Source: G963556115 sp963677015 (GTDB taxonomy: Bacteria > Planctomycetota > SZUA-567). From it: a DNA stretch of 64,000 bases. The position numbers and the translations under genes were made by a program. The stretch lies in contig OY781533.1 in the NCBI GenBank assembly GCA_963677015.1, forward strand, positions 2,542,001 through 2,606,000, written 5' to 3'. The notes beneath the pieces were generated by a model, which was given only the letters and a program-made list of their open reading frames with translations, made no database searches and was not told where the DNA came from. Each line of letters begins with the position of its first letter. Within the stretch, counting starts at the first letter, position 1. Positions 25,765 to 35,206 of the stretch are shown here, piece by piece.

Positions 25765-28293
25765 CTACTTACGCATGGCTCGCAGACCATTGGCAACTAC
25801 CAGCAGCCCGGCTCCAACATCAGCCATAACCGCCATCCACATATTTGCCAGCCCCATAAGGGTAAGAACAAAGAAGAAAGCCTTTATCCCCAGAGCCATA
25901 CTTATATTCTGCACCAATATAGCATAGGTCGCTTTTGACAGACGTACAAAACGGGCTATTTTTCCCAGATCATCATCCATTAGCGCCACATCAGCAGTCT
26001 CTATCGCAGTATCGGTACCGGCCGCTCCCATGGCAAAACCAATACCGGCCTGTGCCAGAGCCGGAGCATCATTGATACCATCACCAACCATACCCACGCC
26101 GGAACTTCCAAGTACTTCAATTTCACGCAATTTATCCTCGGGCAAGAGGCCTCCCTTATAGTCATCTACTCCAACCTGAGAAGCAATTGCCGCCGCGGTA
26201 TGTTCATTATCACCGGTAAGCATTATGGTTTTTATTCCCAGCTCTCTCAGCTCCTGCAGCGCAGTTATACTACTCTGCTTAACAGTATCAGCAACGGCAA
26301 AGAGCGCCAGTACCTCCCGGTTATCGAAGAGCGCGACAATACTCCGTCCCTTACGCTCAAGCGCAAAAATCTTTTCCTCAAGCTCAGGTGAACACACCCC
26401 GATCTCCTCGACCAGACGATGATTACCCAGATACCACTTTTTGCCGCTGATAACACCACTCACCCCTCTTCCGGAAAGTGCACAAAAATCAGCAACCGCC
26501 GCCAGTTCTTTTTCAGCAATACCTGACGCCTGATACACCGCCAGTGATACCGGATGATCAGAATGTCTGGCAATACTGGCAGCCAGATACCGCAATTCAT
26601 TCTCAGTTCTGCCGGTAAGAGGGATAAAATCTGTCTGCACCGGTTTACCATAGGTGATGGTTCCGGTCTTATCCAGCGCCAGAGTATGCAGGCGCCGCCC
26701 CTCTTCAAGGAACATTCCGCCCTTTATCAGAATACCGTCACGGGTCGCTGCGGCCATACCGCTGACAATAGTCACCGGCGTTGATATCACCAGAGCGCAA
26801 GGACAACCGATTACCAGAATAACCAGACCGGTATAGACCGATTGCAACCAGCTGCTCTGCATAGCCAGCGGTGGAATTACCGCAACCAGAATAGCTGCCA
26901 GAAATACCGCCGGAGTATAATAGCGGGCAAAGCTGTCGACAAAGCGCTGCATTGGCGCCCGCTTGCTCTGCGCTTGCTCTACTATATGTATAATCCGTGC
27001 CAGCGCCGAATCATTGGCGACCGCCGTCACGGTAAATTCAAATGATCCGGTCTGATTGATGGTTCCGGCATAAACCGTATCGCCGACACCCTTCTCCACC
27101 GGCATACTTTCTCCGGTTATCGGTGACTGATCCACAGACGAACCTCCGGACACCACCGTACCATCAAGTCCGACCCGCTCACCGGGTCGCACCCGTACCC
27201 TGCTTCCGGTTGCCACCTGCCTGACATTCATACTCCGCGCAGTCCCGTCCGGCTGCAGCACGGTAACTTCCTGCGGTGTCAGTGCCAGCAGATCCTTGAT
27301 CGCATTCCGGGCCCGGTCCAGCGCTTTAGATTCTATCGCTTCAGAAAGATTGAACAGAATCATCACCATCGCCGCTTCCGGGTACTGCCCGATAATTACC
27401 GCTCCGGTCACCGCCACCGACATCAGAGCGTTGATGTTCAGCCGGAAATTTCGCACCGCGATCCAGCCCTTCTTATAAGTACTAAGCCCGGCTATAAAGA
27501 TAGCAATAACTGCACAAAATAGCGGCAGATACGAAAATACCGGTATACCCCGCCATACCGGAGCAGCCAGATCAATTCCCAAAGGCATTACCTGCCACTC
27601 CAGACAGAGATGCAGAATCTCCGCCAGCAGTGCAAATAATCCGCCGGCAAGCAGCCGCTTCCAGGGGATACGCGTAGCCGGCAGCTCCCGACTGGCCTCC
27701 GGCTCAGTATCAGTCAGCAGTTCAGAGCCAAGATCAAGTGACTCCAACGCGGCTGTAATTGCCGGAAGCTGACCGAGAGTATACTCCAGACGCAGTGTAC
27801 GCTGTAACAGATTAAACTCCAGATCACGGACTCCGGAAACATTCTTCAGACGTTTACGGATCAGCGCTTCCTCCTCCGGGCAGTCCATATCATTAATACG
27901 AAAGACCGCACTGCCGCAGGTATCCCCTCTGATCACCTCAGGGTCCATATCGATAGAACGCAGTGCGTTCTCAATACTCTCGGTAGACTCCAGCGCATGC
28001 TCGACTGTCAGCACCCGCTGCAAGAGATTAAACTCCAGATTACGGATTCCGGTTACCCGCTCCAGACGCTTGCGTATCAGTTCCTCTTCCACCGGACAGT
28101 CCATATTCATTATCCGGTAAACCGCTCTGGTTTCAGAAGCCGAAGCAGCAATATCTGCTGACAACTCCTGCAGACCAAGGTGTTCATGACCACAACAGCA
28201 GCCACAGCCATGATCATGCTGATGGGAGGATTCACTCTCACCTGTATGTTTATGCTCACCTGAATGTGAACAGCATGTAGTAGTAGTATTCAT
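25765..28293 (-). CDS. zntA: Zn/Cd/Pb-exporting P1B-type ATPase (ZntA/CadA family)
   Basis: Inner-membrane heavy-metal efflux pump, 842 aa. A Cys/His-rich N-terminus (residues 7-38) is followed by two near-duplicate HMA domains (~57-120 and ~128-192). Each carries MDCPxEE instead of the usual CxxC, so one Cys plus acidic residues. Then come the membrane domain with the CPC motif (VIGCPCALVISTPVTIVSG), actuator SPITGESMP, phosphorylation site DKTGTIT, SDHPVS and GDGINDAPALAQA. CPC with this HMA type points to Zn, Cd or Pb. It is divergent from a CadR-like merR gene, whose 19-bp-spacer promoter drives it. GGAGG precedes the ATG. Confidence 0.95.
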   Translation of the reverse strand: MNTTTTCCSHSGEHKHTGESESSHQHDHGCGCCCGHEHLGLQELSADIAASASETRAVYRIMNMDCPVEEELIRKRLERVTGIRNLEFNLLQRVLTVEHALESTESIENALRSIDMDPEVIRGDTCGSAVFRINDMDCPEEEALIRKRLKNVSGVRDLEFNLLQRTLRLEYTLGQLPAITAALESLDLGSELLTDTEPEASRELPATRIPWKRLLAGGLFALLAEILHLCLEWQVMPLGIDLAAPVWRGIPVFSYLPLFCAVIAIFIAGLSTYKKGWIAVRNFRLNINALMSVAVTGAVIIGQYPEAAMVMILFNLSEAIESKALDRARNAIKDLLALTPQEVTVLQPDGTARSMNVRQVATGSRVRVRPGERVGLDGTVVSGGSSVDQSPITGESMPVEKGVGDTVYAGTINQTGSFEFTVTAVANDSALARIIHIVEQAQSKRAPMQRFVDSFARYYTPAVFLAAILVAVIPPLAMQSSWLQSVYTGLVILVIGCPCALVISTPVTIVSGMAAATRDGILIKGGMFLEEGRRLHTLALDKTGTITYGKPVQTDFIPLTGRTENELRYLAASIARHSDHPVSLAVYQASGIAEKELAAVADFCALSGRGVSGVISGKKWYLGNHRLVEEIGVCSPELEEKIFALERKGRSIVALFDNREVLALFAVADTVKQSSITALQELRELGIKTIMLTGDNEHTAAAIASQVGVDDYKGGLLPEDKLREIEVLGSSGVGMVGDGINDAPALAQAGIGFAMGAAGTDTAIETADVALMDDDLGKIARFVRLSKATYAILVQNISMALGIKAFFFVLTLMGLANMWMAVMADVGAGLLVVANGLRAMRK

Positions 28294-28346
28294 AATCGCC
28301 TCCTTCTGTCATTACGGCAACGAATAGTTAAAATCTCATTTCACTT

Positions 28347-28377
28347 ATTCTAATGTCTATAGCGACTATAGAGTCAA
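28347..28377 (-). promoter_or_regulatory. MerR-type promoter of the metal ATPase gene
   Basis: Minus strand: -35 TTGACT (28372-28377), a 19-base spacer (28353-28371) containing the dyad CTATAG-TCG-CTATAG, and -10 TAGAAT (28347-28352). The over-long spacer and central dyad are the hallmark of promoters activated by metal-bound MerR/CadR proteins. Confidence 0.9.
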
Positions 28378-28475
28378 GAAATAAATCTAAAAAAACTTTT
28401 CACCTCAGCTTGACAGTTTTCCGCTGCAGCTTTAAAATTCAGATAAAGAGGATATATTATTGTAAAGGAAGAATT

Positions 28476-28925
28476 ATGAAGATAGGTGAACTGGCGGAGA
28501 AAACCGGATGCAAAGTGGTCACTATCCGCTACTATGAGAAGAAAGGCCTGCTGACCCGACCACCGCGGTCGAAGGGTAATTACCGGCTTTATAACGAAGC
28601 TGATCTGGAGCGGCTGGAATTTATCCTGCATTGCCGTAAACACGAAATGCAGCTGGATGAGATCAAAAAACTGCTGGAGTTCCGTGATCACCCACAGCGC
28701 GACTGCACCTGGGTGAGTGAACTGCTCTCCAGTCAGATAGAAGATATCAATGCCAAAATCCACTCACTGCAACAACTGAAGAAACAGCTAAAAAATCTCC
28801 GCAGCCGCTGTGACGGCGGACATGACGGCGAGACCTGCGCTATCATGCAGGGACTGGACGACAAAGAATCCTGCTGCGCCGTGGAGGATGATCTGCTCAA
28901 GCTTCTCGGCAGCCATAAACATTAA
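28476..28925 (+). CDS. cadR: MerR-family metal-responsive regulator, CadR/PbrR type
   Basis: Activator of the divergent metal-efflux ATPase, 149 aa from the ATG at 28476 (AAAGGA just upstream; a longer upstream frame lacks family similarity). N-terminal MerR helix-turn-helix KIGELAEKTGCKVVTIRYYE, then a dimerisation coiled coil. Metal-binding cysteines C77 (RDCTW), C112 (RCDGGHD) and C121 (ETCAIM) match the CadR/PbrR positions, and the tail adds CC and a His (SHKH). Cd, Pb or Zn sensing is expected. The shared intergenic region holds the MerR-type promoter. Confidence 0.93.
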   Translation: MKIGELAEKTGCKVVTIRYYEKKGLLTRPPRSKGNYRLYNEADLERLEFILHCRKHEMQLDEIKKLLEFRDHPQRDCTWVSELLSSQIEDINAKIHSLQQLKKQLKNLRSRCDGGHDGETCAIMQGLDDKESCCAVEDDLLKLLGSHKH

Positions 28926-28926
28926 T

Positions 28927-28963
28927 AAAAAAAGGTACACTCCCGTAGAGACAGGAGTGTACC
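28927..28963 (-). terminator. Terminator of the sugar-isomerase ABC operon
   Basis: Perfect 10-bp stem GGTACACTCC (28934-28943) with GGAGTGTACC (28954-28963), followed by seven T on the minus strand. It lies 40 bases past the stop of the gene at 29003. Confidence 0.9.
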
Positions 28964-29002
28964 CCGAAGTTGCCGGCAGGTTGCCGTACATGTGCTTATG
29001 GT

Positions 29003-29989
29003 TTAGTTCTCTGCAAATACTGTTTCACGCACTGCCCGCAGCATCGCCGTCGGCGAGCCCTCACGAATTATTTCCCCTATGCGCTCCAGACCGAGTTTAT
29101 CTACAATCCTGCCGAAACTCTCCAGATACAGCACACTCTCGGTTACCGCTTCAAACTGATTCTCACGATAAGGGAAGATATCAACAGAGACCCAGCCGTC
29201 ATAACCGCGCTGCTTGAGTACATACATCATCTCAATATACTCGATCATATGCACCGAACCGAGAATCATATCGTCATCCCATACCGCATAGTTGTCATTG
29301 ATATGAATATTGAAGAGGCAGTCACTGCGCAAAGCCATATCCAGATCACGCGCGATATTACCTCCCGCCTGCAGTGTATGCCCGACATCAATGGTCAGCC
29401 CGATATTCTTCTTACCCAGCTCACTGCATACCAGCAGCGCTGTAGGCACAGTATCAATTAATGAACGATTACGCGGTTCACGCAGCTTCGGTTCAAGAGT
29501 TATCCGTACATCCGGCGCATAGTCACAAAGCTCGTTAATACTCTCCAGAAAATCATTCCACTGCTGTTTGTAATCGGTCTGCAGCGGATAGTCGAATCCA
29601 TCCTGCCCCGTCCAGAGATTGAAACCAGCGGCTCCCACCTCACGGGTATAGTCAAGTGCCTGCTTGCAGTCAGCAATCGCCGCTCGGCGCACCTCACTGT
29701 CAGCACTTGACAGTGAACCATGTGACCACTTCTGCTCACCAAAGAGTGATGAATTTACAAATGAAGGCTGCAGACCATACTTTGCCAACAGCGGCAGGAT
29801 ACGGTCTTTTTCAGATTCTACACCGCCCTCGGTCGAATAGCTCAGCTCCACCCCGGCGAAACCTGGTATCTTCTGCCCGGTCAGTCCCTGCAGTAATTCT
29901 TCATAAGTATAGTCACGCTTATAACCGCAGGACATATAGCGGTCACAGATATTATTTAGTGACCCGGTTATTGCACTGTATTTAATCAT
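29003..29989 (-). CDS. Sugar isomerase, TIM barrel (L-rhamnose isomerase-like metal site), copy B
   Basis: Xylose-isomerase-like TIM barrel, 328 aa. Likely metal ligands are E166 (ITLEPKLRE), D201 (TIDVGH), H229 (NIHINDN) and D270 (SVDIFPYREN). The fourth ligand is Asp, as in L-rhamnose isomerase, not the Glu of ketose 3-epimerases, and the FNLWTGQDGFDYPLQ segment resembles the rhamnose-isomerase-like group. An aldose-ketose isomerase role is therefore favoured. It is the last gene of an operon with an ABC importer and a second enzyme of the same type (33758-34717). Substrate unknown. Confidence 0.82.
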   Translation of the reverse strand: MIKYSAITGSLNNICDRYMSCGYKRDYTYEELLQGLTGQKIPGFAGVELSYSTEGGVESEKDRILPLLAKYGLQPSFVNSSLFGEQKWSHGSLSSADSEVRRAAIADCKQALDYTREVGAAGFNLWTGQDGFDYPLQTDYKQQWNDFLESINELCDYAPDVRITLEPKLREPRNRSLIDTVPTALLVCSELGKKNIGLTIDVGHTLQAGGNIARDLDMALRSDCLFNIHINDNYAVWDDDMILGSVHMIEYIEMMYVLKQRGYDGWVSVDIFPYRENQFEAVTESVLYLESFGRIVDKLGLERIGEIIREGSPTAMLRAVRETVFAEN

Positions 29990-30053
29990 AATAATTCCTT
30001 CCAGCCATACCGCCAGCTGCGGCGGCTAACGGCTTTATCCACCAGGTCAGTGA

Positions 30054-31031
30054 CTAATTCTTACTGAACTTCTTGATAAGATTATGAATACTGCCAGACT
30101 GCTGCAGCACATCAAAAAAGACCGCAATCAGAATGATAACACCGGTGGCAATATACTGCCAGAAAGTATCCACACCGACAACGATCAGACCAACCTTCAA
30201 AGCAGAGAGCAGAATCGCACCAAGAAGTGTACCGATAATACTACCGCGTCCACCGGCCAGACTGGTACCGCCGATAGCCGCAGCGGCAATTGCATTAAGC
30301 TCATAACCCTGTCCGGCTGCAGGCTCACCGGTACCAAGACGGGCAAGAAGCACCATACCGGACAGCGCCGCGCCGATACCGCAGACCCCGTAAGCATAGA
30401 TCTTATATTTAGCGACATTCACACCTGAGAGTCTGGTCGCCTCCTCATTGGAACCGATAGCAAAGACATAACTGCCGAAACGGGTCTTCTTCAGTACAAT
30501 ATGGCCGACAATAGCGAAGGCGAAGAGAATAAAGATAGAGATTGGAATATTAAACCCGACAATACCGGCAATCGCATTACGGTAATTATCCGGTATATTC
30601 AGTACCGGCCAGCCGCCGGTAATAACATACGCAACCCCGCGGTACGCACTCATAGTACCCAGTGTAGCGATGAACGGCTGCAGTTTGAGCTTGGCAACTA
30701 GCAGACCATTGATAACGCCGAGAATAAAGCCCATCACAATACCAAGCACGATCGAGAGGATTACCGGCACTCCGGCAACCAGCAGCATACCGATACCGAC
30801 AATAACCACGGCAAAAATTGAACCTATTGAAAGATCGATACCGCCGAGAATAATCGCAAAAGTGATACCAATAGCCAGCAGACCGTTTATCGTACTCTGA
30901 TCGATGATATCAACAATATTTGACGGATGAATATAGATTGGATCCAACAGCGAGAATATAAGCACAATTATCGCCAAAGCGATTATAATTCCATTCTCAC
31001 GGACTAAAAACAGTTTACTCAGTTTATTCAT
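30054..31031 (-). CDS. ABC sugar transporter permease, RbsC type
   Basis: Membrane permease of a CUT2 importer, about 325 aa. LLAIGITFAIILGGIDLSIGS and ELNAIAAAAIGGTSLAGGRGS are the BPD_transp_2 signatures. The ATG at 31031 overlaps the end of the ATPase gene, giving coupling; AAGGTGG precedes it. An in-frame GTG at 31037 is possible. It is followed by the isomerase at 29003-29989. Confidence 0.9.
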   Translation of the reverse strand: MNKLSKLFLVRENGIIIALAIIVLIFSLLDPIYIHPSNIVDIIDQSTINGLLAIGITFAIILGGIDLSIGSIFAVVIVGIGMLLVAGVPVILSIVLGIVMGFILGVINGLLVAKLKLQPFIATLGTMSAYRGVAYVITGGWPVLNIPDNYRNAIAGIVGFNIPISIFILFAFAIVGHIVLKKTRFGSYVFAIGSNEEATRLSGVNVAKYKIYAYGVCGIGAALSGMVLLARLGTGEPAAGQGYELNAIAAAAIGGTSLAGGRGSIIGTLLGAILLSALKVGLIVVGVDTFWQYIATGVIILIAVFFDVLQQSGSIHNLIKKFSKN

Positions 31032-32526
31032 TTCCACCTTCTCCTATGGCATAAGATAATATCTCTTCTTCACTTAATTCACTTGGAACCCCCTCTTTGA
31101 CGATTCTTCCCGCATGCATAATCAATATGCGGTCACTCATGCCAAGCACCTCCGGTAATTCCGATGACACAATAATAATTGATTTTCCAGCGGCAACCAT
31201 CTCCTCCAGAAGCGCATAGATCTCGGCTTTAGCACCGATATCAATACCCTTAGTCGGCTCATCAAAGATAATTATATCCGCGTCAGATGCCAGCCATTTG
31301 GCCAGAACAATCTTCTGCTGGTTACCACCACTGAGATTTGATGTGATATAGTTCGGATCCTTCGGATTCACATCTATCTTTTCCATAAACTGCCTGCAGC
31401 TGTCGGTTTTAGTTTTATGATTTACAAAGACACTGCCAAACTGCTTGAGCGACGCCATCGCCATGTTATCCGCATTGGTCAGATACTTTATCACCCCTTC
31501 AGTCTTGCGGTTCTCCGGCAGCAGCGCAATACCTGCATCAAGTCCTTCACTTGGCGAGGTAATATCAACGACTTCCCCCTTAACCTTTATCGTTCCCGAA
31601 TCGGCCCTGTCCGCACCGAAGATCGCACGCACGACTTCCGTACGCTTCGCCCCTACAAGTCCGGCAAAGCCCAGGATCTCACCGGCATAAAGCTTGAATG
31701 AAATATCGGAGAATTCCCCTTCACGTGAGAGCTTATCAACCTCGAGCACGACCTTATCAGTCTTCTGTGACGGCTTGTGCCTGGTGGCAAAGGACGCGAC
31801 ATCTCTTCCCACCATCTGCCTGATCAAAAACTTTTTATCTATTTCCGCAGTCACGAAAGTTCCTATATAACTTCCATCCCGCAGAATTGTTGCCCTGTCA
31901 GTTATTTCAAATATCTCTTCAAGTCTGTGACTTACATAAATAATAGTAATACCGTCACGCTTGAGCTGTCTGATAATCTTGAAGAGTGTTTCAGTATCCT
32001 TATTGGATAATGATGCCGTAGGTTCATCAAATGATATCACTTTGGCATTATGATAAAGCGCCTTGGCAATCAGAATCATCTGCATCTGCCCGGCACTGAG
32101 ACCCTTCACCGAGTCCTCACTGCGAAATGTACAGTTAAGCTGGCTGAGAATCTCATTAGCTTTTTTGTGCATCGCTTTATAATCAATAAATCCACCACGT
32201 TTCACCGGCTCATAACCGAGCACAATATTCTGACCGACAGTCAGTTCCTGTACCAGATTAATCTCCTGATGCACTTTGGCAATTCCAAAATTAATAGCCT
32301 CTAGAGCACTATTAAACGCCACCTTCTCACCGAATATATTCACATGCCCCTCATACTCGGAATAAATACCGTGGAGAATATTTAGCAGTGTCGATTTTCC
32401 GGCACCATTCTCACCCAGCAGAGCATGCACCTCTCCCTGTTGTATATCGAAATTCACACCATGAAGAACCTCGACATTATTAAACGCTTTTACAACATTA
32501 TCAAAGCGTACCGCTGTCTTGACCAT
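31024..32526 (-). CDS. ABC sugar transporter ATP-binding protein, RbsA type
   Basis: Double-domain ATPase, about 500 aa from the ATG at 32526 (weak GGAT site 7 bases upstream; longer forms start in the intergenic stem-loop and are rejected). Domain 1: Walker A GENGAGKST (38-46), signature LSAGQMQM, Walker B VISFDEPTASLS. Domain 2: altered Walker A GLVGAKRTE (usually GAGR), LSGGNQQK, DIIIFDEPTKGIDIG. It is preceded by the binding protein and overlaps the permease gene, in the usual CUT2 order. Confidence 0.92.
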   Translation of the reverse strand: MVKTAVRFDNVVKAFNNVEVLHGVNFDIQQGEVHALLGENGAGKSTLLNILHGIYSEYEGHVNIFGEKVAFNSALEAINFGIAKVHQEINLVQELTVGQNIVLGYEPVKRGGFIDYKAMHKKANEILSQLNCTFRSEDSVKGLSAGQMQMILIAKALYHNAKVISFDEPTASLSNKDTETLFKIIRQLKRDGITIIYVSHRLEEIFEITDRATILRDGSYIGTFVTAEIDKKFLIRQMVGRDVASFATRHKPSQKTDKVVLEVDKLSREGEFSDISFKLYAGEILGFAGLVGAKRTEVVRAIFGADRADSGTIKVKGEVVDITSPSEGLDAGIALLPENRKTEGVIKYLTNADNMAMASLKQFGSVFVNHKTKTDSCRQFMEKIDVNPKDPNYITSNLSGGNQQKIVLAKWLASDADIIIFDEPTKGIDIGAKAEIYALLEEMVAAGKSIIIVSSELPEVLGMSDRILIMHAGRIVKEGVPSELSEEEILSYAIGEGGNE

Positions 32527-32581
32527 AATTCTATCCGTAATTTTTATATTCAAGAAATAAAACCCTGTAATGGGTCCCTGC

Positions 32582-32603
32582 CACCGGTCGACACCGGCCG
32601 GTG
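32582..32603 (-). promoter_or_regulatory. Stem-loop after the binding-protein gene
   Basis: CACCGG (32582-32587) pairs with CCGGTG (32598-32603), starting 19 bases past the binding-protein stop. An alternative self-palindrome covers 32592-32603. No T-run, so probably an RNA-stability or attenuation element. Confidence 0.5.
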
Positions 32604-32621
32604 ACAAGGTTAATACTATAT

Positions 32622-33668
32622 TTATTTTGCGAATTCCGGTTCTTCCCAGCCGATAATCTCTGCAGCATCAGTATCAACATTGCTGCTGTCTATCAGAGCC
32701 TGAGGAGTCCATACAACACGTGGAATCTTCTGCCCCCCGAGTACACGCAGAGCCGCCTCAACGGCAATCTGTCCTTTATAGAGAGGGAATGAATCAATAG
32801 TAGCATCCATCTCACCCTTGCGGATTGAGTCATAAGCTTCACCGATTCCGTCAACACCAACAACCAGAATATCCTTGCCTGAAGCGTTTACCGCTTCCTG
32901 TACACCCAGCGCCATAGTATCATTGTTGCAGAAAATAGCACTCAACTCAGGGTGAGTCTTGATCCAGATCGCAGCAAGATTTCTAGCTTTTGCACGGTCC
33001 CAGTCTGCATTCTGAGTTTCAACAATTTTAACATCCGGAGCATTATTCTCCAACCAGGTCTTGAAACCAAGTGTACGCTGACGCGCAGCAAAAGCCTTTG
33101 GCATACCTACAACAACACCGACCTCACCCTTACCGCCGAGTTTCTTGGAGATCCATTCTGCAGCAAGCTCACCATTCTGTACCGCACGTGGACCGACATA
33201 CTGGTCGGCAATAGCGATAATACCGTCATTAACATTGATTACCGGAATACCCTCACGCTGCGCAGCCTCAACACCCGGGATCAGATTTGCATCTGAAATA
33301 GGTGAGAGCAGCAGAGCATCATAAGCACGCAGCACCATGTTCTTAACAATTGCCAGCTGACCTTCTTCATCACCTTCACCCTGAGCGGAGCGGACAATAA
33401 CCTCGACACCATAACCGCGATCCTGCAGTTTCTTCGCTGCTGTTTCCATACCCAGCTTGAGTGTACGCCAATATTCATTCTCAAATGATTTTGCCACCGC
33501 ACCAAGCTTGATCTCCTTGGTTGGCTTAGGAATAGCTTTGAACTCTTTACGCATATCTTTGAAATTCATTCCATCAGCTGTATCAGGATTGAATTCAGCA
33601 GCAAAAGACGCAGTACCGAGCAGCACTACCGCGACTACAAGAGTTGTGATTCTTTTTACAATTTGCAT
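32622..33668 (-). CDS. Periplasmic sugar-binding protein of ABC transporter
   Basis: Exported RbsB-like binding protein, about 348 aa from the ATG at 33668 (GGAG 7 bases upstream; an extension to 33719 would add residues ahead of a normal signal peptide and is rejected). The signal RITTLVVAVVLLG ends near SFA-A. The mature part starts with a longer linker than usual (NPDTADGMNFKDMRKEFK), then IKLGAVAKSFENEYWR, YDALLLSPISDANL, AIFCNNDTMALGVQEA and VVGVDGIGEAYD. Ligand unknown; the operon supplies two putative sugar isomerases. Confidence 0.9.
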   Translation of the reverse strand: MQIVKRITTLVVAVVLLGTASFAAEFNPDTADGMNFKDMRKEFKAIPKPTKEIKLGAVAKSFENEYWRTLKLGMETAAKKLQDRGYGVEVIVRSAQGEGDEEGQLAIVKNMVLRAYDALLLSPISDANLIPGVEAAQREGIPVINVNDGIIAIADQYVGPRAVQNGELAAEWISKKLGGKGEVGVVVGMPKAFAARQRTLGFKTWLENNAPDVKIVETQNADWDRAKARNLAAIWIKTHPELSAIFCNNDTMALGVQEAVNASGKDILVVGVDGIGEAYDSIRKGEMDATIDSFPLYKGQIAVEAALRVLGGQKIPRVVWTPQALIDSSNVDTDAAEIIGWEEPEFAK

Positions 33669-33757
33669 CTCATTTCTCCATAATAATAATAACATTGAAC
33701 ACAACAATATGATACCCAATACCGTGAATTTTCATCACGGGTAAACTGTTTTTTTTC

Positions 33758-34717
33758 CTAGAGTTCTATCTGAGTAATTTTTTCAAGAATATACTTATGA
33801 GCCTTGACCCCGTCACGTTCCCCCATAATGGTCTCAATTGCATCATTAGAAAGGCGTTCCAGAAGTTTGAAAAGAATCTTCATGGAAAATACATTCATCT
33901 CCGTTTCCGCTACCGGATCTTCATTTTCAGGGAAGGTATCAAAGTAATACGTACCTTCATAACCGGACCTTATTACATGATAGAGAAATTCCAGTGTCTG
34001 CTGAAGTGTAACACTGGCTACCGGCATACCGTCATCACGGAAAGAATAGCCGTCATTTAGATGAACCCCCAGCAGCTTTGAACTCTTATTGACCAGACCG
34101 ACAGCATAAGCCGGATTCTCTTTGGCATAAAGCACATGACAATAATCCAGAGTGACTCCGGTGTTATCTTCATCAATATGCTCAAGAGCAAGCAGGGTTG
34201 TACCCAGATCATTGATGAAGAAATTGGACATAGGCTCATCCGGTTTATATTCAAGGCTTATCTGAGCACTCCGGTTATACTGCGCCACCTCTTTGATTCC
34301 GGCTATCTGATACTCCCACATCCGCTTATAATCAACCTGAAAGGGATAACGAAAACCATCATTACTAGGCCAGATAGTGAGTACCGATCCGCCCATCTCC
34401 AGCATTGCATCTATCGCTTCCTTGGTTACATCCACCGCCCGCTGCCGTACCGCCTTATCAACACTGGTAAAAGCCCCGTTAGCAAAATCAGGATAACTGT
34501 AATAACGCAGAGCAATACCGTTTAGCTTCAGACCGTTATCATCGAGCATCATCTTCATTTCTCTTGGACTCAGCACACAATGAGACGGATAATTGAGATC
34601 CACCTCATCAACATCCGCAATCTTACCTATAGCCTTGAGTACCGACTGTACATCATCGAACTCAGGCGTTCTCTTCAAAAAAGAGTTTATCCTTGCCGCG
34701 TATTTCTTTTTCTGCAT
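33758..34717 (-). CDS. Sugar isomerase, TIM barrel (L-rhamnose isomerase-like metal site), copy A
   Basis: Xylose-isomerase-like TIM barrel, about 319 aa. Likely metal ligands are E156 (ISLEYKPDE), D191 (TLDYCH), H219 (GVHLNDG) and D260 (YYFDTFPEN), the same E-D-H-D set as copy B (29003-29989), with a matching LTIWPSNDGFRYPFQ segment; the two are otherwise quite different. The start is uncertain: ATG at 34717 has GAGAG 7 bases upstream, while ATG at 34735 has no ribosome site. It is the first gene of the operon, divergent from rpiR. Two such enzymes may act in succession on one imported sugar. Confidence 0.82.
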   Translation of the reverse strand: MQKKKYAARINSFLKRTPEFDDVQSVLKAIGKIADVDEVDLNYPSHCVLSPREMKMMLDDNGLKLNGIALRYYSYPDFANGAFTSVDKAVRQRAVDVTKEAIDAMLEMGGSVLTIWPSNDGFRYPFQVDYKRMWEYQIAGIKEVAQYNRSAQISLEYKPDEPMSNFFINDLGTTLLALEHIDEDNTGVTLDYCHVLYAKENPAYAVGLVNKSSKLLGVHLNDGYSFRDDGMPVASVTLQQTLEFLYHVIRSGYEGTYYFDTFPENEDPVAETEMNVFSMKILFKLLERLSNDAIETIMGERDGVKAHKYILEKITQIEL

Positions 34718-34783
34718 TCTTTTGCTCTCATTCATCAAAATAAATCATAAAAAATCAAGTTGTTTGTTAATTTCAATAACCAT

Positions 34784-34803
34784 AGTTAATCAAATCTGAA
34801 GAC
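34784..34803. promoter_or_regulatory. Conserved motif pair upstream of the isomerase operon
   Basis: AGTTAATC (34784-34791) directly followed by AAATCTGAAGAC (34792-34803). Both words recur in the same order, 12 bases apart, upstream of the PfkB kinase (36118-36149). Candidate common regulator site for this locus, possibly RpiR. Confidence 0.4.
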
Positions 34804-35206
34804 TCTTTTATACTACCCCAAGTTCAGACTTACGCAAATAAAAACTTCACTTTTTTACATAAATTAATTAATTAGTAAAAATATTACCAGAAAGCAAATC
34901 CACCCAAAACAACACATAAAGCAATAAATACAAAGCAATTACAAAATAAACCCAAACACAAACCGACAAGCAAAAGCAGCAAAAAATAAATTAATTATTT
35001 CCTAAAAGTGAATTTATACAGTAAACTAAGAATAATTAAGACATATTGGTAAATTGCGTTGTCCTGCTCACAGAAATAGCATGACACCGCGGAATGATTT
35101 TAAGTTTTTTATAGTTTAAGCTCATGATTTAACTATAATATGCAGAAGACAGGGCGTTCAGCCTCAGATAAATTAGACACAGGTTATTAGTGAAAGCAGG
35201 TTAGTT
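34804..35206. promoter_or_regulatory. Divergent promoter region with dyad upstream of rpiR
   Basis: About 400 AT-rich bases without genes. Near its right end a dyad TATAGTTTAA-N8-TTTAACTATA (35110-35137) overlaps a -10-like TATAAT (35134-35139) ahead of rpiR, followed by AGAAGACA. This is a plausible RpiR operator for autoregulation. Nothing else recognised in the stretch. Confidence 0.45.
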
